A stretch of DNA of 64,000 nucleotides. Source: Volvox africanus (Eukaryota; Chlorophyta; Chlorophyceae; Chlamydomonadales; Volvocaceae). Positions within the stretch are counted from its first letter, which is position 1; the number at the start of each line of letters is the position of its first letter. The stretch is from positions 4,932,501 through 4,996,500 of the forward strand of contig BSDZ01000094.1 of NCBI GenBank assembly GCA_030268105.1, in the 5' to 3' direction. The notes below the pieces were generated by a model. That model saw nothing but the letters and a program-made list of their open reading frames with translations. It did no database searches and was not told the DNA's origin. Position numbers and translations under genes: made by a program. Of the stretch, positions 47,860 to 60,779 are shown one piece after another.

Positions 47860-50836
47860 CTAATCGTCATCCGCCTCATCGAACTCGTGTCGTTGCTTCT
47901 TGCTGTAGTCAGTCATTCCGCGCCCACTCCCAATTACGCCCACCTTGCTGCCGACAAGACCCTCCGGTACCGAAAAGATGGAGCCCTTCTTGATTGATCC
48001 TGCGGGCGTTTCGGGACGTGTCACGTATAAAATCTCTAAAACTTGAATGCCCATGTTGCCTTGCACATCGGTTATGCCCTGCCCTTCTAACGCGCTTGAT
48101 CGATGTCCTCATGCCCCCTCTTCCAACATGAAACCTTTTTTCATCCTCCACCATACTCCATGATCATTGTACACAGCGCTACAACGGTCGACGATGACGT
48201 TAAAAATTCATCTTCTCCCCGCCATGCACTGCAAGCAAGCAACCAACTCACCGGTTAGGAAGCCCGTCTTTTTCTTGCTGCCTTTGCCCTTCAAGAAGGA
48301 TTGCCAGGTGTCCTGCTTCTGCTTCTGTGCCAAGTCCAAATTTTGAAATCGGATCTTAGATTTGAAGCTCTTGAGCAGCTTCTTTTTCCGCGCCTTGGTC
48401 TTATCATCGTCGTTGTCCTTGATGGCTAGCCACTGCATTGCATTAATTGCATGAACTTCGTTGAACGCGCAACAAATGCAAACGTTGCTAAGCCGCAAGC
48501 GATGCCCTACGACACTGTAACGGCGCACCTAGGGCCACGCAGATCCTAGCCCCATGACGTGTCACGAAAAGAGTTGCACTCCGACTTCTATCCAAGGTTG
48601 ATTAGTTCATCGTACTGGGGACTTGCACAGTCCAGGTACAAAATCGACCCTCCCTTGAATACAAGGAAAAACACCATGAGGATGGTCCCTAAAGGAAGCC
48701 CGAATACGTTGGGAGTCTCTATCTCATACCTAACAAACCCCTCTTCGTAGGTATCGTAGGTATCGTATATCTGTAACAAACATAATAATCAAGGACCGCT
48801 CACCTTGGGTATTTCTGCAACTACAGGCTCCTCTTCAACGCGCTTCCGTTTTGGTGCAGCCACACCTCGGTACCCTTCCTCTGCGCTGGGCCGTGGCCGT
48901 ACACCCGTCAAGCCCACCTGGGAAATCGTAACCCCACAAAGAACGCACGCGTCCGTAAATTGTATCATCTCATAACTAGGCATGGAGCATACGGATGCGA
49001 AAGGGCAGCCCTCACACTGCTGCGGTTGTGATACTATGTCCTAACCTGGAAAAGGTGTATTATTACCATGCTACGGAAGGATTGAAAGATTGAAGGATTG
49101 AATTAAGGATTGAATAAACCGCAATCAGACTGCGAATGGCGTGCTATGATCATGGAGACATCATGAGTCCGGTCGCGACAAGACTGGACGAGCGACGTGG
49201 CCACCTGCAGCTGCATGCGTGTGACTCTCTCAACATGTTGCAGCTCAATATCCTATTATGAATTGAAATGATCAAAGTAGCATGAGCGGTCAGCCTTGGT
49301 TCACCGGCCTGGATAACCTACCTCTTCCTTGTTACCGTAGTCATCGAAGACAACAATAAAATTGCCCGCTTCCGAAATGGCCTCTACCGTCGCGTCGTAG
49401 TATTCCCCATCGGCGCTGTAAACCGCTTGGCACTGCGCGCCAATCGCCCACTCTGCTGGTGCTTGACCAGTCAAAGCGGCGCGTATCTGGGTGATGGAGG
49501 AGCAGGGTGCACCTCTCAGGTCTCGCGTAATGGGAGTTATCCGTGAACGCTAGCTAGCTGTAAGAATGGTCGACTTACACTAACATATGCACGAGGTCCG
49601 GATCACACGATAACACTCTGCCCAACGTCCCCTCGGACCTCGGTTGGCGCCTTCAGGCAAAAGGACGGGGCATTTCAAATCAAACACCGCGCCGCCATGA
49701 CAAATGCATAGGTCTATCACTCCCCTTCCCCTAATTACTGGCCGATTCATTAATGCTCATTAAGTTATAAGGCTCCTAAGTCGTCTACTTCGACCAACAG
49801 CCGCCCTCCTATCGCCGCCCCCAGGCCTCGCTTCCACCACCAAACTGAAGATACCCACCTGTGCTTTACGGATCTGCTCAGCCACCGACGCCGGCAGGAT
49901 GGCAGGCAAGTTCAATTCCGGTGGGGTGATGATTTTGGCCACTGGGCCCACCGCGCCTTCGCCGGAAGCTGCAATAGCCTCCAGCTCGGAGCCGGAACTA
50001 GTCCCGGCTGCTAGAATGGCACATAAAGGATGCGAAGGCAAATCGGATGGATATTGGCGCCATCAGGGAACCCTGGGTAATTCTTGGGAGCGAAGCCTAG
50101 GAAGCCAAAGCCAAATCCAGGACAGCTTGAATGAGACGGCGCGACAACCTAATGCCAGCGCAAAGCAAGGCTGACCGGTGCCGGTTACCTGCATTTCTGG
50201 ACGTCACGTTGCATCTGAGGCTTAGCATCCACAATGCTCACATGACACCCCTACTTGGGGCCCGTTCATAGCACCCCTACTTAATCAATTGCATACCGGA
50301 GTCCACACAGCGACGGAAAGCTTCGGACCCACGGACCACCACATATACTCCTTCGTAACCGGCACCCATGCATTGGAACGTGTCTTACGAGCTAGCTGAC
50401 GTCATTAATCGAGACTTGAAATACACCTGTACCCTGTATAAGAAGGTTATAGAGCGAACCAAGCCTACGGATCCGTCCAACCCTTCCCACCGCGTTCCAA
50501 CCGCCTTGCCTACCTGCCACCGCGGATCCCGCCGCTAATCGATGCTGCTCCAGTGCATCTCTCAACAACTCTTCAGTGAGTTGTATGACCTGCAGGGTGA
50601 GTAGTCAACCAAGGGCACTTCTGTCTCCTATTGCGAAGAGTTTCCAAGTTAGACCCCACTTATACCTAATCGCTCATCCCACTCGCCTCCGTCAAGCTTT
50701 GGTACATGTCCTGTAGGTCCTGCCCCGGCATTTCCTCATCGCTTCCCATCATGAGTAACTGTTCCACTTGCGCCAGCTGCTCCCGATATTGGCGCAGGTT
50801 TTCATCAAGCTCCTGTGAAGTCTGCAGGCCGCTCAT
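47860..50836 (-). CDS. SMNDC1: Survival-of-motor-neuron-related splicing factor 30 (SPF30)
   Basis: Seven exons: 50836-50687, 50589-50514, 50010-49859, 49486-49322, 48917-48804, 48432-48252 and 47999-47860. They sum to 978 nt, in phase, 325 aa (human about 238). Residues 1-70 are an N-terminal coiled coil (LRQYREQLAQVEQLLMM, then VIQLTEELL). Exon 4 encodes the Tudor domain: WAIGAQCQAVYSADGEYYDA, then FIVVFDDYGNKEE with the aromatic-cage positions. Next comes a basic KRKRVEEEP stretch, a Lys-rich helix (KTKARKKKLLKSFKSK) ending in QDTWQSFLKGKGSKKK, and a C-terminus KGSIFSVPEGLVGSKVGVIG that matches SPF30. The family binds symmetrically dimethylated arginine on Sm proteins and promotes tri-snRNP entry into the spliceosome, in the nucleus. 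The first intron uses a GC donor (GAG|GCGAGT); reading through it meets a TAG. Confidence 0.9.
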
Positions 50837-53102
50837 TTTGCCTGGTAGTGTGAAGACTCAAAAAAACAGATATTACGTCGGTACACTGCAGCAGGAGCAA
50901 TTGTAAAAATTTAATTTGTTTTCACGGAACTAAAGAAGCATAGTGTATAATGATTCGGCTGTGCACAGTATCGTTAACCGTCTGAGAGAAAAAAGTCAAT
51001 ATGATGCCACTTTCAGTGCCAGCTAGTATATTGACAAATTAATTCCCGTACAAAAACTTATTGTAATTCAAAGTTATGCAATGAGTTCTGCAGTCAGCGT
51101 CCATGAAGCCGTCCCCCGGGACGAAGGTCCTCGATGCACGGCGAAATTCACTGGCTTTCCAACTGAACTATGGCCACGAACACGAAACTCAAAACAGCTT
51201 TTGAGTGAACTAAGAATAACAGGGCTAGTGCTGTGGTACTGGATCCTTGCTCCACCACTCAACCAGACACGTCTGCCACATCGTAGAAGTCATCCTGTAT
51301 GTGAGAAGTCTTCAACACTGCGCGCGAGCTGCACATCGTTGCTCTTGTGACTCATAAACCGTTCAAGAGCGCACTCGTGCAAATAATATAATTGCTGACG
51401 CGGCTCTGCAACGGTTAATCCGTATCGCTCATCTGAAAGTAAGACATGACGGCCGAGCGGTCGTTGGTTCAGATTGGTTCTGGAGCGGTGTTTTCTTGGA
51501 TGGACGCGAGAAGGTTTGTGTTTGTATGTTTTCGAGACCGTCGTTGTAACACCATATACGTTTATGGTTGTTTGTGGACCATTTGTTGCTCCCCATCGTC
51601 GGTCCACACGCGCCCTTCCCTAGACCTGCAGTGTGCATTGCGCCTGTAATTCTAAGAAGTGCAACAACCTCCGGGCCACGGCCGAGCTCAGGCGAAGCAT
51701 AGGGGCGAACAACGCAAGCTGCACCCGCACTCGTCGACCAACCAATCCCATATGGAACCTTGCTAAGACACACAAATCACAGCAAGCAGGGCTTAAGGGC
51801 CTCAGCCACAGCAAGATTGCAGGCTCCCCAGAAGCCCGCAAAAGAAGAACGCCGGAATTCTATATGGTACGTAACGAAGTTCGATACTGCCAGCCAGGGA
51901 CGCCAGCATGTATAACTTCACCTTTGTTGAAGAAGGGTAAGAATTTCCTAATAGACCCCATGCCCTGATAGAACTCCAGAGATTTTTACCCATCGAACAA
52001 CCGTGCATTCCTCATCCGTTCATTGTAAGATAACTCCCTTCACTTTACCCACAGCGTAGCAGCCACCTCTCATCACTGCACCTGTCAGTACCCACTTTAT
52101 TCGGCCTATTACCGGGCAGACCTTTACCCCAATAAGGATTGGGGTATTCTGGCCCGCTCCAGCACTGACCGCACCAATTGGACCATCACGAAGATGAGGT
52201 ATCTTAATGACGATTTCTGCTCTCAACAGCATTAGATTTAATTTAGAAGCGCGACAGGTCCGGCTCGTACCCGCAAATATGGATTCTGTTAATTATCGTC
52301 ATTTGCAAACCACAACATATATAATGATGTTTCTACTATATATATGATTACCGAAAATCGAGACCCATTCCATGTATGCCCGTAAGGCTACGTATGAAAC
52401 CCTGGGGAATCATGCGAGCACTACTCTCCCTATCATAGGCAGCAGGGAAAAAATCATGTTCAGGTGCATGTGTAACAGGCACTTTCCATCCCTTACCTTA
52501 CTAAACAGTAAGAGTTGGCCGACCTAGAAGGGTTGGCTTAGGACCCTGCTTATTAGGTAAATACTGTGGGCGCACACGCTGATGCAAGTGAAGTGGAATC
52601 CTATTGATTACCGTGATAAGCTATCAGCTTGTATCATTCCGGAGGTACTGCAAAGATTGGCGAGCGCCAATACAGTTGTCATCCGTTCAGTAATGCCATG
52701 CTTTCCTGCTTAGGAATGAAACCTTCCCTAGCCCGCAAACATGCAGACGTGCACAGAATGACAAAAACTCGTACAGCGTACGAGTGTACGATCTGGATTT
52801 TTATAGTCGTTGGGCCTATTTCGGCCCTGCACGTACCTCTAGCATTACACGCATAGTTTACGTAAGGAAACATTAATTAAACTTAAACTTCCCGCAGGCT
52901 TCGTACACACTTAACATGCAACGTGGGCCGGCAACAGTTGAGTTCTCATCTTCTAGGGAAGGGCTTCTTCCTTTGTCAACTATGAATTGCGTTTGAGGCC
53001 TCCGCAAGTTATTGAAATTTCCACGCCAAGTCAGCTGTCATCCTGAGTAGAAGCGTTCGCACGGAGAAGCTATCAACCTTCCTCATATCGATTTGCCAAG
53101 TC
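50837..53102. other. Divergent intergenic region, no gene recognised
   Basis: Between SPF30 (minus) and the GBP gene (plus), with both promoters expected inside. Open frames around 51080-51960 are not backed by splice signals or family similarity. AT-rich patches occur near 52240-52340. Confidence 0.5.
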
Positions 53103-56100
53103 ATGGGGAGTCCTCTTGAGCTGATCAAGTTCAATGTCCAAACCGGCAAATTTGAAGTGGGCACGACAGCCTTGGCTACGCTTCGAAAGGTGGATGGACA
53201 AACGGCAACTGGATAGCTCTTGATTTCCAAGCATAAAGCTAAATTCTTTTCATACTAATCTCCATCCAGGTGAAGGGCCCCATTGCAGTTGTGGCAGTTT
53301 GTGGTCGTGCACGGCAGGGTAAGAGCTTCATCCTCAACCAGCTCCTCCAAAGCAGTAGCGGCTTTCAGGTACGGTCAGGTCGGCAATTTCGACAAATATT
53401 TATTGTAATTGTGATAATTATGGTATTAAAATTTTAACACCGGGGAAAGTGCTTCTGGGGCAATTACAGGTTGCCTTGTCACACGGACCAAAGGGACGGT
53501 TGCATAGGAATGCCCGGCGCCAAAATCGAAGAAGCCTTACAGACTCACAGGGTTGCTTCTTTCCTCTTCAAGCAAGTTCGCATCTCCGTTACAACAGGTT
53601 GGAGCGACGCATAGACCGTGCACCAAGGGCCTTTGGATGTGGTCGACGCCCCAGCGTATCAACGCTCCGGATGGCTCCTCGCACCACCTTGTGCTGCTAG
53701 ACACAGAGGGCGTCGATGCATACGACCAGGTACGACACGGTCTTGCGTACAGGTCTGGGGCTGCACACGCAGGTCCAAGCGTACAAAGCAGGGCTTAACT
53801 TAGAGCTCTAAGGAAAATCCCAATATGTGGGTATCTTTAGTAATCCAGTTTCCGGTTGCACTTTAAGGAATGATTGTCTCTGCCTCCTGCCATGGTTTGA
53901 AGGCCGCCCCATCAAGTCGCATGATCAATCATGGACCGCCTGATGTTCTGTTTTTGTCTGTGGCCTGCAGACTGCTCAGTATTCGACTCAAATTTTCAGT
54001 CTGGCTGTCCTCTTATCCAGCCTATTTGTCTACAATCAAATGGGGGGCATTGATGAGAGTGCACTCGACCGCCTGAGCATGGTGACTGAGATGACCAAGC
54101 ACGTGCGCGTGCGTGCGGCCGCAGCAAATGGCTCCGGTGGTAGGTTGCGTGGGTCGTGAAAACAAGGGTCCGTATGAGGTACCCTGCGCTGATGGAACCT
54201 TGTGACGTGCCCCATCCTTTAGACTGCATGTCCGATGGGAATCGAGGTCAGTCTGCGGATACAAGCTGACACAGATGCCTTCATGCATGCACAAGTATAT
54301 TCCTGTGGGGGGTACCTAGTAGCCACTTGCCGTTTTCATCGGTTTCCTGCTTGGTGTTCAGGAGGCCTGATGAAACGGATACCGCACGAAATGGGCATGA
54401 GAGCAGTTGGATTGACATGGTATGCATCTGGACATTGTCACCTGTTTCCTTCGTGCGCAAAATTTGGGTCTTGCGGTGATACCGTTGTCGTGACCAGGCG
54501 GCGAGGAGGGCCTTGGAGAGCATTCGCCGGCCTTCCTGTGGCTGCTTCGTGACTTCTACTTGAAGCTGGAGGAGGAGGGAGGGCGCAAGGTAATGTAGCT
54601 AGAAGTCTTTGTTCTTTGGCCATTTTAAATTTCGTTCGTATTTGCTCCGTTTAATTTGATGGCAACCGGGCTGGTTTGCACTTGAGTTGCATTCTTCATG
54701 ACAGGCGAGGGAAACCTATGCATGTAACATTGGCGACCCGGCGACCTCGCACGAACTGCAGATCACACCGAAGGAGTATCTCGAGACGGCTTTGAGGCTT
54801 GTGCCAGGTACAAGCGCAGCGGTGCAGTCGAAGAACGCCATCCGGACCTCAATCTCGCAGCTTTTCCCGGTGCGGGACTGCTTCACGCTGGTACGACCTA
54901 TGGTCGACGAGGCAGCCTTGTCTCAGATGGACACCTTGCCGCGCGAAAACTTGAGGCCCGAGTTTAGGCAGGTAGATTGGGAGTTGCGCATAGCCAGCGG
55001 GAAAGTTTAATGTAGGGAATTGGTGGTTGTTTAATGTAGTGTTTGTGGTGTTTACATAGTTGAGCATATAGATTGGGGGTGATTGTTTCACCCGGTTGTT
55101 GCTGTCCAGTTCGTAGGAGGCAATTAAATGTTTTTGGGTTATCAACTACTACTACTGAAATCCACATCCCGTTAGATTTGATTGAAAGCGTCTACTTAGC
55201 GGTGTATCCCTCCCGCATTCGATTTAGGAGGCGCTGCGTTGTGACCCGGTCCCCAAGCTGCTATAACCTGTCGTTGGTAATACAACTTGGAATGGACAAG
55301 CTTAACTTGCAGTGAGTTTGCTGACCGCCATATTGCCTGGTGTGCAGGGCGTCAAGGATCTCATGGCACTGATATTCCAGCGCACCGTGCCCAAGCGTTT
55401 CGGCTTGCAGTTAATGACGGGGCCAGTGTTGGCAGGGCTGGTAGAGGCGTACGTGGCGGCTATTAATCACGGGGCGGTCCCGACAATCGCCACCGCTTGG
55501 CAGGTGCGGTACATAAACACCTATCCCTCTATTTTTAGATGCATGGGAATTTATGCACGCATGAGTTAAAATGTTTTAAACTCTTTTGGTCCACATCTGT
55601 AATGCGTAATGTGATGTTCCTAGGCAAATTTAATGCCTGCTTTGTTTCTTGTTGCCTAACTGGTGTAGGGTGTGGCCGAGTCCGAGTGCCGGCGGGCATG
55701 TGATGCTGCCGAGGCAGCTTATGTTGCGGCGTGGAAGGGGGGCGGCGATGTTGCTGCCGAGGAGTCGGAGCTTGAGGCGCGGCACCAGGCGAGCGTGGGG
55801 ATGGGCAATACATTCGGTCGGCGCCTTTTCCACGGTCACGGGTAGAGCTCTAGCGTCATGCTTGCCTTAAGGTACCTGTTACACCATCATCCATCATACA
55901 CCATCAACGACAGGGTGATTGGTTAGTTTCATAATACCCGTTCCTAGGTGGTCTCGCAGTAATCATGTGGATACCATACCCGTCGCACAGATGGGCATTT
56001 AAGATAGGCATTTGGTCCCTAAGGGCCCTTCACAAGGATGGTCCCTAAGGGCCCTTAACTGTCTTGCGGGAAGATACCTCAATATAGGATGCGTGGCAAA

Positions 56101-59100
56101 GAATCACAGCCTCCACTTCGGTCGTTTCTCATGCTGGCTCCTCGATTTATTTTTCTTCCATCCACGGCCCAAACGTGCAGCAAAGCCTGGCGGCTGCACG
56201 GGCGGCCTTCGGAGAAATTGCTGTGGGTGACGAGTCAATTCGCCAGGCACACGAGGCGCGCTGGATGACAGCTGTGGCGAGTCGGTATAAGGACTTCCGC
56301 GGGTGCAGGCTGGCAGAGGCCGCAGCGGCGGTCAACGAGCTTCTTTACAAGGGTGCCAATGAAGTGGCAAAGGTAACCGCGTACCATTGTGCAAATATGG
56401 TTTCTGTGCTGCATGGAGATTTCTCATACCCTTCATCACAAAGCGGACTTGCGTTACATATTCTCTGTGATTGCAGGCGGTCCGGGGAGGAGCCGATTTG
56501 ATGGCTCTGCAACAAGTCATTACCAGCTTCGTGACATCGTACGAAAAGGCCTCAGCGGGACCAACCAAGTTCCAGAAGCTGGCTGCTTTCCTCATGGAAA
56601 CCTGGCCCGCAGCGGCATCCCAAGTGAGGTTGGGACTTGTACCAAAAGCTTTTTATTGCGTAGAAGTTGCCAGTGGACGCACTTTTTATCCCAATAGTGT
56701 GAAACCGTGCCCTTGGGACGCATTTCGCCCTGAGCTTGTTACCGAAGATCTACATATTTCTTGCGCACCTTGTCTAGGTGTTGGATCGCCAAAGTGCAGC
56801 TGCAGAGGCTGCGCAAAAGGCCCTGCAAGGCGAAATGGCAGAGCTGAGAGGCAAGTTGTCTGCGGAGAGCCAGCGGGCCGAGCAGGTGGGACGATGATAG
56901 TGTAGGCATATGAAATAGCTTGTCTTGGTGGCGTAGGGCCGGTGGAGGGAGGGTGTATGGGTGCAACGAGGGCAAGGCATGAACAAGCTATGGCTAAAAG
57001 TCATTGCTGCACACATTGCTGCAACACATAAGCTGTACACGGGACCCCAAATGGTTTTAATCATGATATTTCAAACCCTGTCGGCACTTCAATTGTGCCG
57101 CGTGGCGTGCCGGTTGTCTCGTTATCCCATCGCAGGCTGAGCGGCACCGCCGCGATATGACCAACACTGCCAAGTCGCTGCACGAACAGCTTGGCGCCGC
57201 GCAGCAGGAAGCGATGAGGATGCGGGCCGCTCTGGAGCAAAAGTCTGGCACGGCTGCAGCTCTTCAGCAGGAACTGTCTGGTTCACAGCGCGAGATAACT
57301 CAGATGCAGGCGGAACTGAAGCAGAAGTCAGATGTCGCCGCGACCCTGCAGCAGCAGCTGGCTGATTCGAGGGGTGAGGTTGCTCAAATGCGAGAGTTGC
57401 TGGAACAGAAGTCCGGTGTCGCCGTGACCCTGCAGCAGCAGCTAGCCGGGACACAAGATGAACTGGCAAGACTGCGGACGGTCCTGAAGCAGGAGTCAGA
57501 CGCGTCTGTCAGCTTTCGGCAGCAGTTGGCTGAGGCGCAGCAGGACGCGGCCAGGCTTCGGGCTACCCTGGACCAGAAAACGGCCAAGGTATGATGAACC
57601 TTATCGGTATGAGCGTGCATTACCTTGCTTAGCGTTTCCTTTCCGTTACCTTGCTTAGCGTTGCCTTCTTCTAAAGGTTGTTTAGCTTTCTGAATGAGTT
57701 CCACCCTGAATGTTACACGTCTGTTTACGGTCCTGGTATCCATTGTTGCTGGAGCCTTACATTGTCTTCCTTACAACAATTGCAGGTGGCGGCTTTGGAG
57801 GCTCAGATGTCTGAGGTCCTGGTGGTGAGCGAGCGGAAGCAGGTGCGTACAGGGTCTTGAAATTGATGAAGTTACTATCCTTGAAAAGCACGCGGCACAT
57901 TTTCGGCCGCGGCACATTCTGGATACCTCACTATCCGAATGTTCATTATCTTGTATCTTCAATATTTCCATCGGGGCTACCTACCGTGGTGGAAAAGCAC
58001 ACGCCAACAGCCCCCGTGTGCTTTTGTAACTGCAGGCCAGTGCCGTCGAGTTGGCGGACGCCAGAGTGCGTGCGGCTCAGAGCGAATTCCAAACCAAGCT
58101 TTCGGAAATGACGGTGAGGGAGCTTTGGATTACTTAGCTGACATGTTACCGGACCTTGAGTGTCCGCATAATTGAGAATGAGTCATCCAGGGGACCATGC
58201 ACGCGTTATCGGACGTTCAAGTGTTTAACAAGTTAATTGCCGCAGTCAATGTTATGGTTTCTTAGCACCTGCCAACTTTGTATTTATGGCTTTATGTTAG
58301 GAGAAAAAGCTGATGCCTATCGCCAAAGCGTGCCTCGTAACCTATCCCTCTTCTCCAGTATTCCCAAACGTTTAGGCTCACATGTGCCCTAGTCGCTTAC
58401 ACCCTTAATTGCGACCGACCTTAATTGCAAGGTGGTCTTGACAGCCGAGCGCGCCCGAGCTGAGGGCCTGGCGGCCGACCTGCAGGGACTTGCAGCTCGC
58501 TGCGCCAGTGCCGAGGGTCGGCTTGCCGCCCAGGAGGCCGACGCCAGCGAGTGGCGCAGCAAGTACATGCGCGAGGCATCGCTTAAGTTGGAGCTTCAGG
58601 GTCAGCGTGATGAGGTAGGCAGGCGTGAACGCACGGGAAGTATGCTTGAAAGTGCATGTGCTAGAATGGGTACGCGCATTGGGATTCGCGTGCTGGTCCT
58701 AAATCACACTTCATTTCCTTGGGCGTGCATCCGCATGTTCACAAACGCGTCGTTTCTTAGGCATGTTGTGATCTCCCTACTAATAATGGAATGTACTATT
58801 TCCCGCTGTACGTGCGATGTGGGTCTTTGTAGGCGCGCGACAGCCTCCAGTTGGTTACCGTCGAGCGTGACAGCGTGGCTCGCGAGCGTGATGCCGCACG
58901 TGGAGAGGCTGAGCAGCTCCGTGCGGACTTGCTGGTGAGGCCGTTGTGTTACGCTCGTGATGGGAAGCGCTTGTCGGGGCGGGATGATAACATCAATGTC
59001 TGAATGTTGGAATGCGGAGCTAGCAGTTGGTTCATCCTGTCAAAAGCAGGTGAGACGATCGTTTAAATTTTGGTGGCGCGACACTGGATAGGACCCAGCA

Positions 59101-60460
59101 TAGGACGGGGACAAGCCTGCATAGAATCACACAAGACGGAGATGCATGTTATAGTGAGAAGCCTGTGACTGCTTGGAAAGTCGCTCTTCCGTGATGGATC
59201 CGCTGCACTGCCAAGTCATACGGTTGGCATCAGACATAGAATTGTAAAACCATCTTCAGTTAATGATTTCGGGGTGGCACGGCAGAGTTAAAACCATTTA
59301 TCTGTTTTTGAGAGATACATATGCACAACTAACCTCTGCTCTGTCCTAACTGCCTCTTTGCATGTCCGAAAAGGCCGAAACGCGTGCAAAGGAAGCTCTT
59401 CAGGTGAGACTATCAAGTGTGTGATTCTCTGCGAGTTGGACATGTGTTCGCAAAGTCAGCGTTCATCTGGCCATGCGTTTGTGTACGCTTAATGGTTTTA
59501 CGGACGATTAAGTGCAGAATGTCGTGTTGGCCACAGTTCAACTAGACGCCTCATGAGATGCAACAATGTGTAATGTTCGCTTCCCATACAGTCCCAGATG
59601 GACGGATACATGGCGGAGGCACAAGCCGCGCGGACGCAGCCTGTCGCAGCAGCCTCGTACGGTGTTGACAACGACGAGAGTGAGTCTTACGACGGTTGCT
59701 ATCTGGGCCCGTCCGGGTCAGGATTATAGCTTCTCCATACTTGCCTATGCGAATCTCTCGCTTCCTTGGGCTCTGGTCTTCAGCCTAGGCCGTCGGCCTA
59801 TGGCAGGGTGGGGAGGGTGCCTAGGTTGTGACGTATGCGCTTTGCCACCTGACAAGCTATGGTGAAAAACCTGTCCATGACTTCTATTAGGAGCCTTGCG
59901 GGCATTTGATGTGCATCTAGCCATACATGCCATCAAAGTGGCAGTATTTTTTGCAATGCCACCTATTGCCTCCCTGCAATATGGCACGGACAGATTCCAT
60001 CCCTTCGGGCGAGGCTAACCGCGGGCGCGTGCTTGTGGATGCGAGCAATGTTGTCAAAATGTCGATACAGGAGATTAAGGATGCACTAACACAGGTGAGC
60101 GTAGAAACAGAAGCCTGTCGCTTGAACGGCCCTGAAAGGGTTTGTCAGCCTACATATGGGTATACCTGGTTCATCTGTATGTTCACACGTCACTACTGCG
60201 CGTTAGGATGTTTTAAAGCTTCCCCGGAAGAGTTCTAGCGACCTTGCGCTTTTGACTCGCAATTTTGTTTGACGTGAGATGGACGCTGCAGGGTTACAGC
60301 CTTTTGGACGTTCAGGGTCAAGCTTGCATGTCCCTGTCCCTGTTGTTCCCTACAGGCTGGTTATCAAGACGAGGTGTGGGCGTTGGCGAACCGCAGGCCT
60401 GCAGCAAAGAAAGCCGACTGGATTGCTATGCTCCAGAGCCGGTCGCAATCAGCTTCTTAA
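53103..60460 (+). CDS. Guanylate-binding protein (GBP) GTPase with long coiled coil and SAP-like C-terminus
   Basis: Twenty exons: 53103-53189, 53270-53368, 53598-53729, 53971-54139, 54498-54589, 54705-54971, 55348-55503, 55669-55788 (or 55794), 56181-56372, 56477-56623, 56778-56885, 57136-57588, 57786-57842, 58036-58113, 58432-58614, 58833-58934, 59374-59403, 59592-59679, 59994-60094 and 60356-60460. They sum to 2766 nt, in phase, about 921 aa. The GBP GTPase shows the P-loop VCGRARQGKSF (residues 41-48), HRPCTKGLWMW (switch I), LLDTEG (97-100) and the RD motif WLLRDF (180-181). A helical middle domain follows (KDLMALIFQRTVPKRFGLQL). Residues from about 490 on form a coiled coil, with 28-residue repeats at about 551-674. 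The end, VVKMSIQEIKDALTQAGYQD, resembles a SAP-type helix pair. GBPs hydrolyse GTP and oligomerise on membranes or nuclear structures. Plant and algal members with long coils act as scaffolds; the role here is inferred. Confidence 0.82.
56014..56056. repeat. 17-bp direct repeat, two copies
   Basis: ggtccctaagggccctt occurs at 56014 and 56040. Each copy contains the palindrome aagggccctt. It is in the GBP intron before the exon at 56181. Confidence 0.85.
57217..57588 (+). repeat. 84-bp coding repeat, 4.4 copies
   Basis: Units start at 57217, 57301, 57385 and 57469, with a partial unit at 57553. Each encodes 28 residues (four heptads) on the pattern xMRxxLxQKSxxAxxLQQ, then xLAxxQxExx. It lies wholly in the GBP exon 57136-57588. 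Confidence 0.9.
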
Positions 60461-60779
60461 TGATTTAACCTGTCCAAATTTGGTGCCTTAGTTCAATGTA
60501 TGTATTTTAGATGCAGATCTGAAGTTTAAGGTGTTCTATTTTACGGCTTCATGGTGCGTCACGTGCTGTTTAACCCCTGGTTTAACCGTATGATTGTGTA
60601 TGTCGTCATGTGGCTTAGGAAAGGCAACTAGCAAGCAGCCTGCATTACTGTGAATCACTTGGTGGGTTGCACCGCATGTATGACACGCTTTTAAGGCTCG
60701 TATTTAGGCGCATTAGGCTGGGCGTATATACCTAAGACGTTTCAGACGGTGTGTACACAATCTTTACGCGGGTTGATAC
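60461..60779. other. Short tandem intergenic region
   Basis: 319 bp between the GBP stop and the bestrophin ATG. It must carry the GBP 3' UTR and the bestrophin promoter. No coding exon seen. Confidence 0.5.

Noticed and set aside
51081..51968. Several overlapping open frames on both strands between SPF30 and GBP
   Set aside because: No family similarity, no consistent splice signals, composition like flanking noncoding DNA.
55789..55790. A fifth possible GC donor (CAG|GCGAGC) in the GBP gene
   Set aside because: A GT donor six bases downstream keeps the same phase, so the GC reading is not required.
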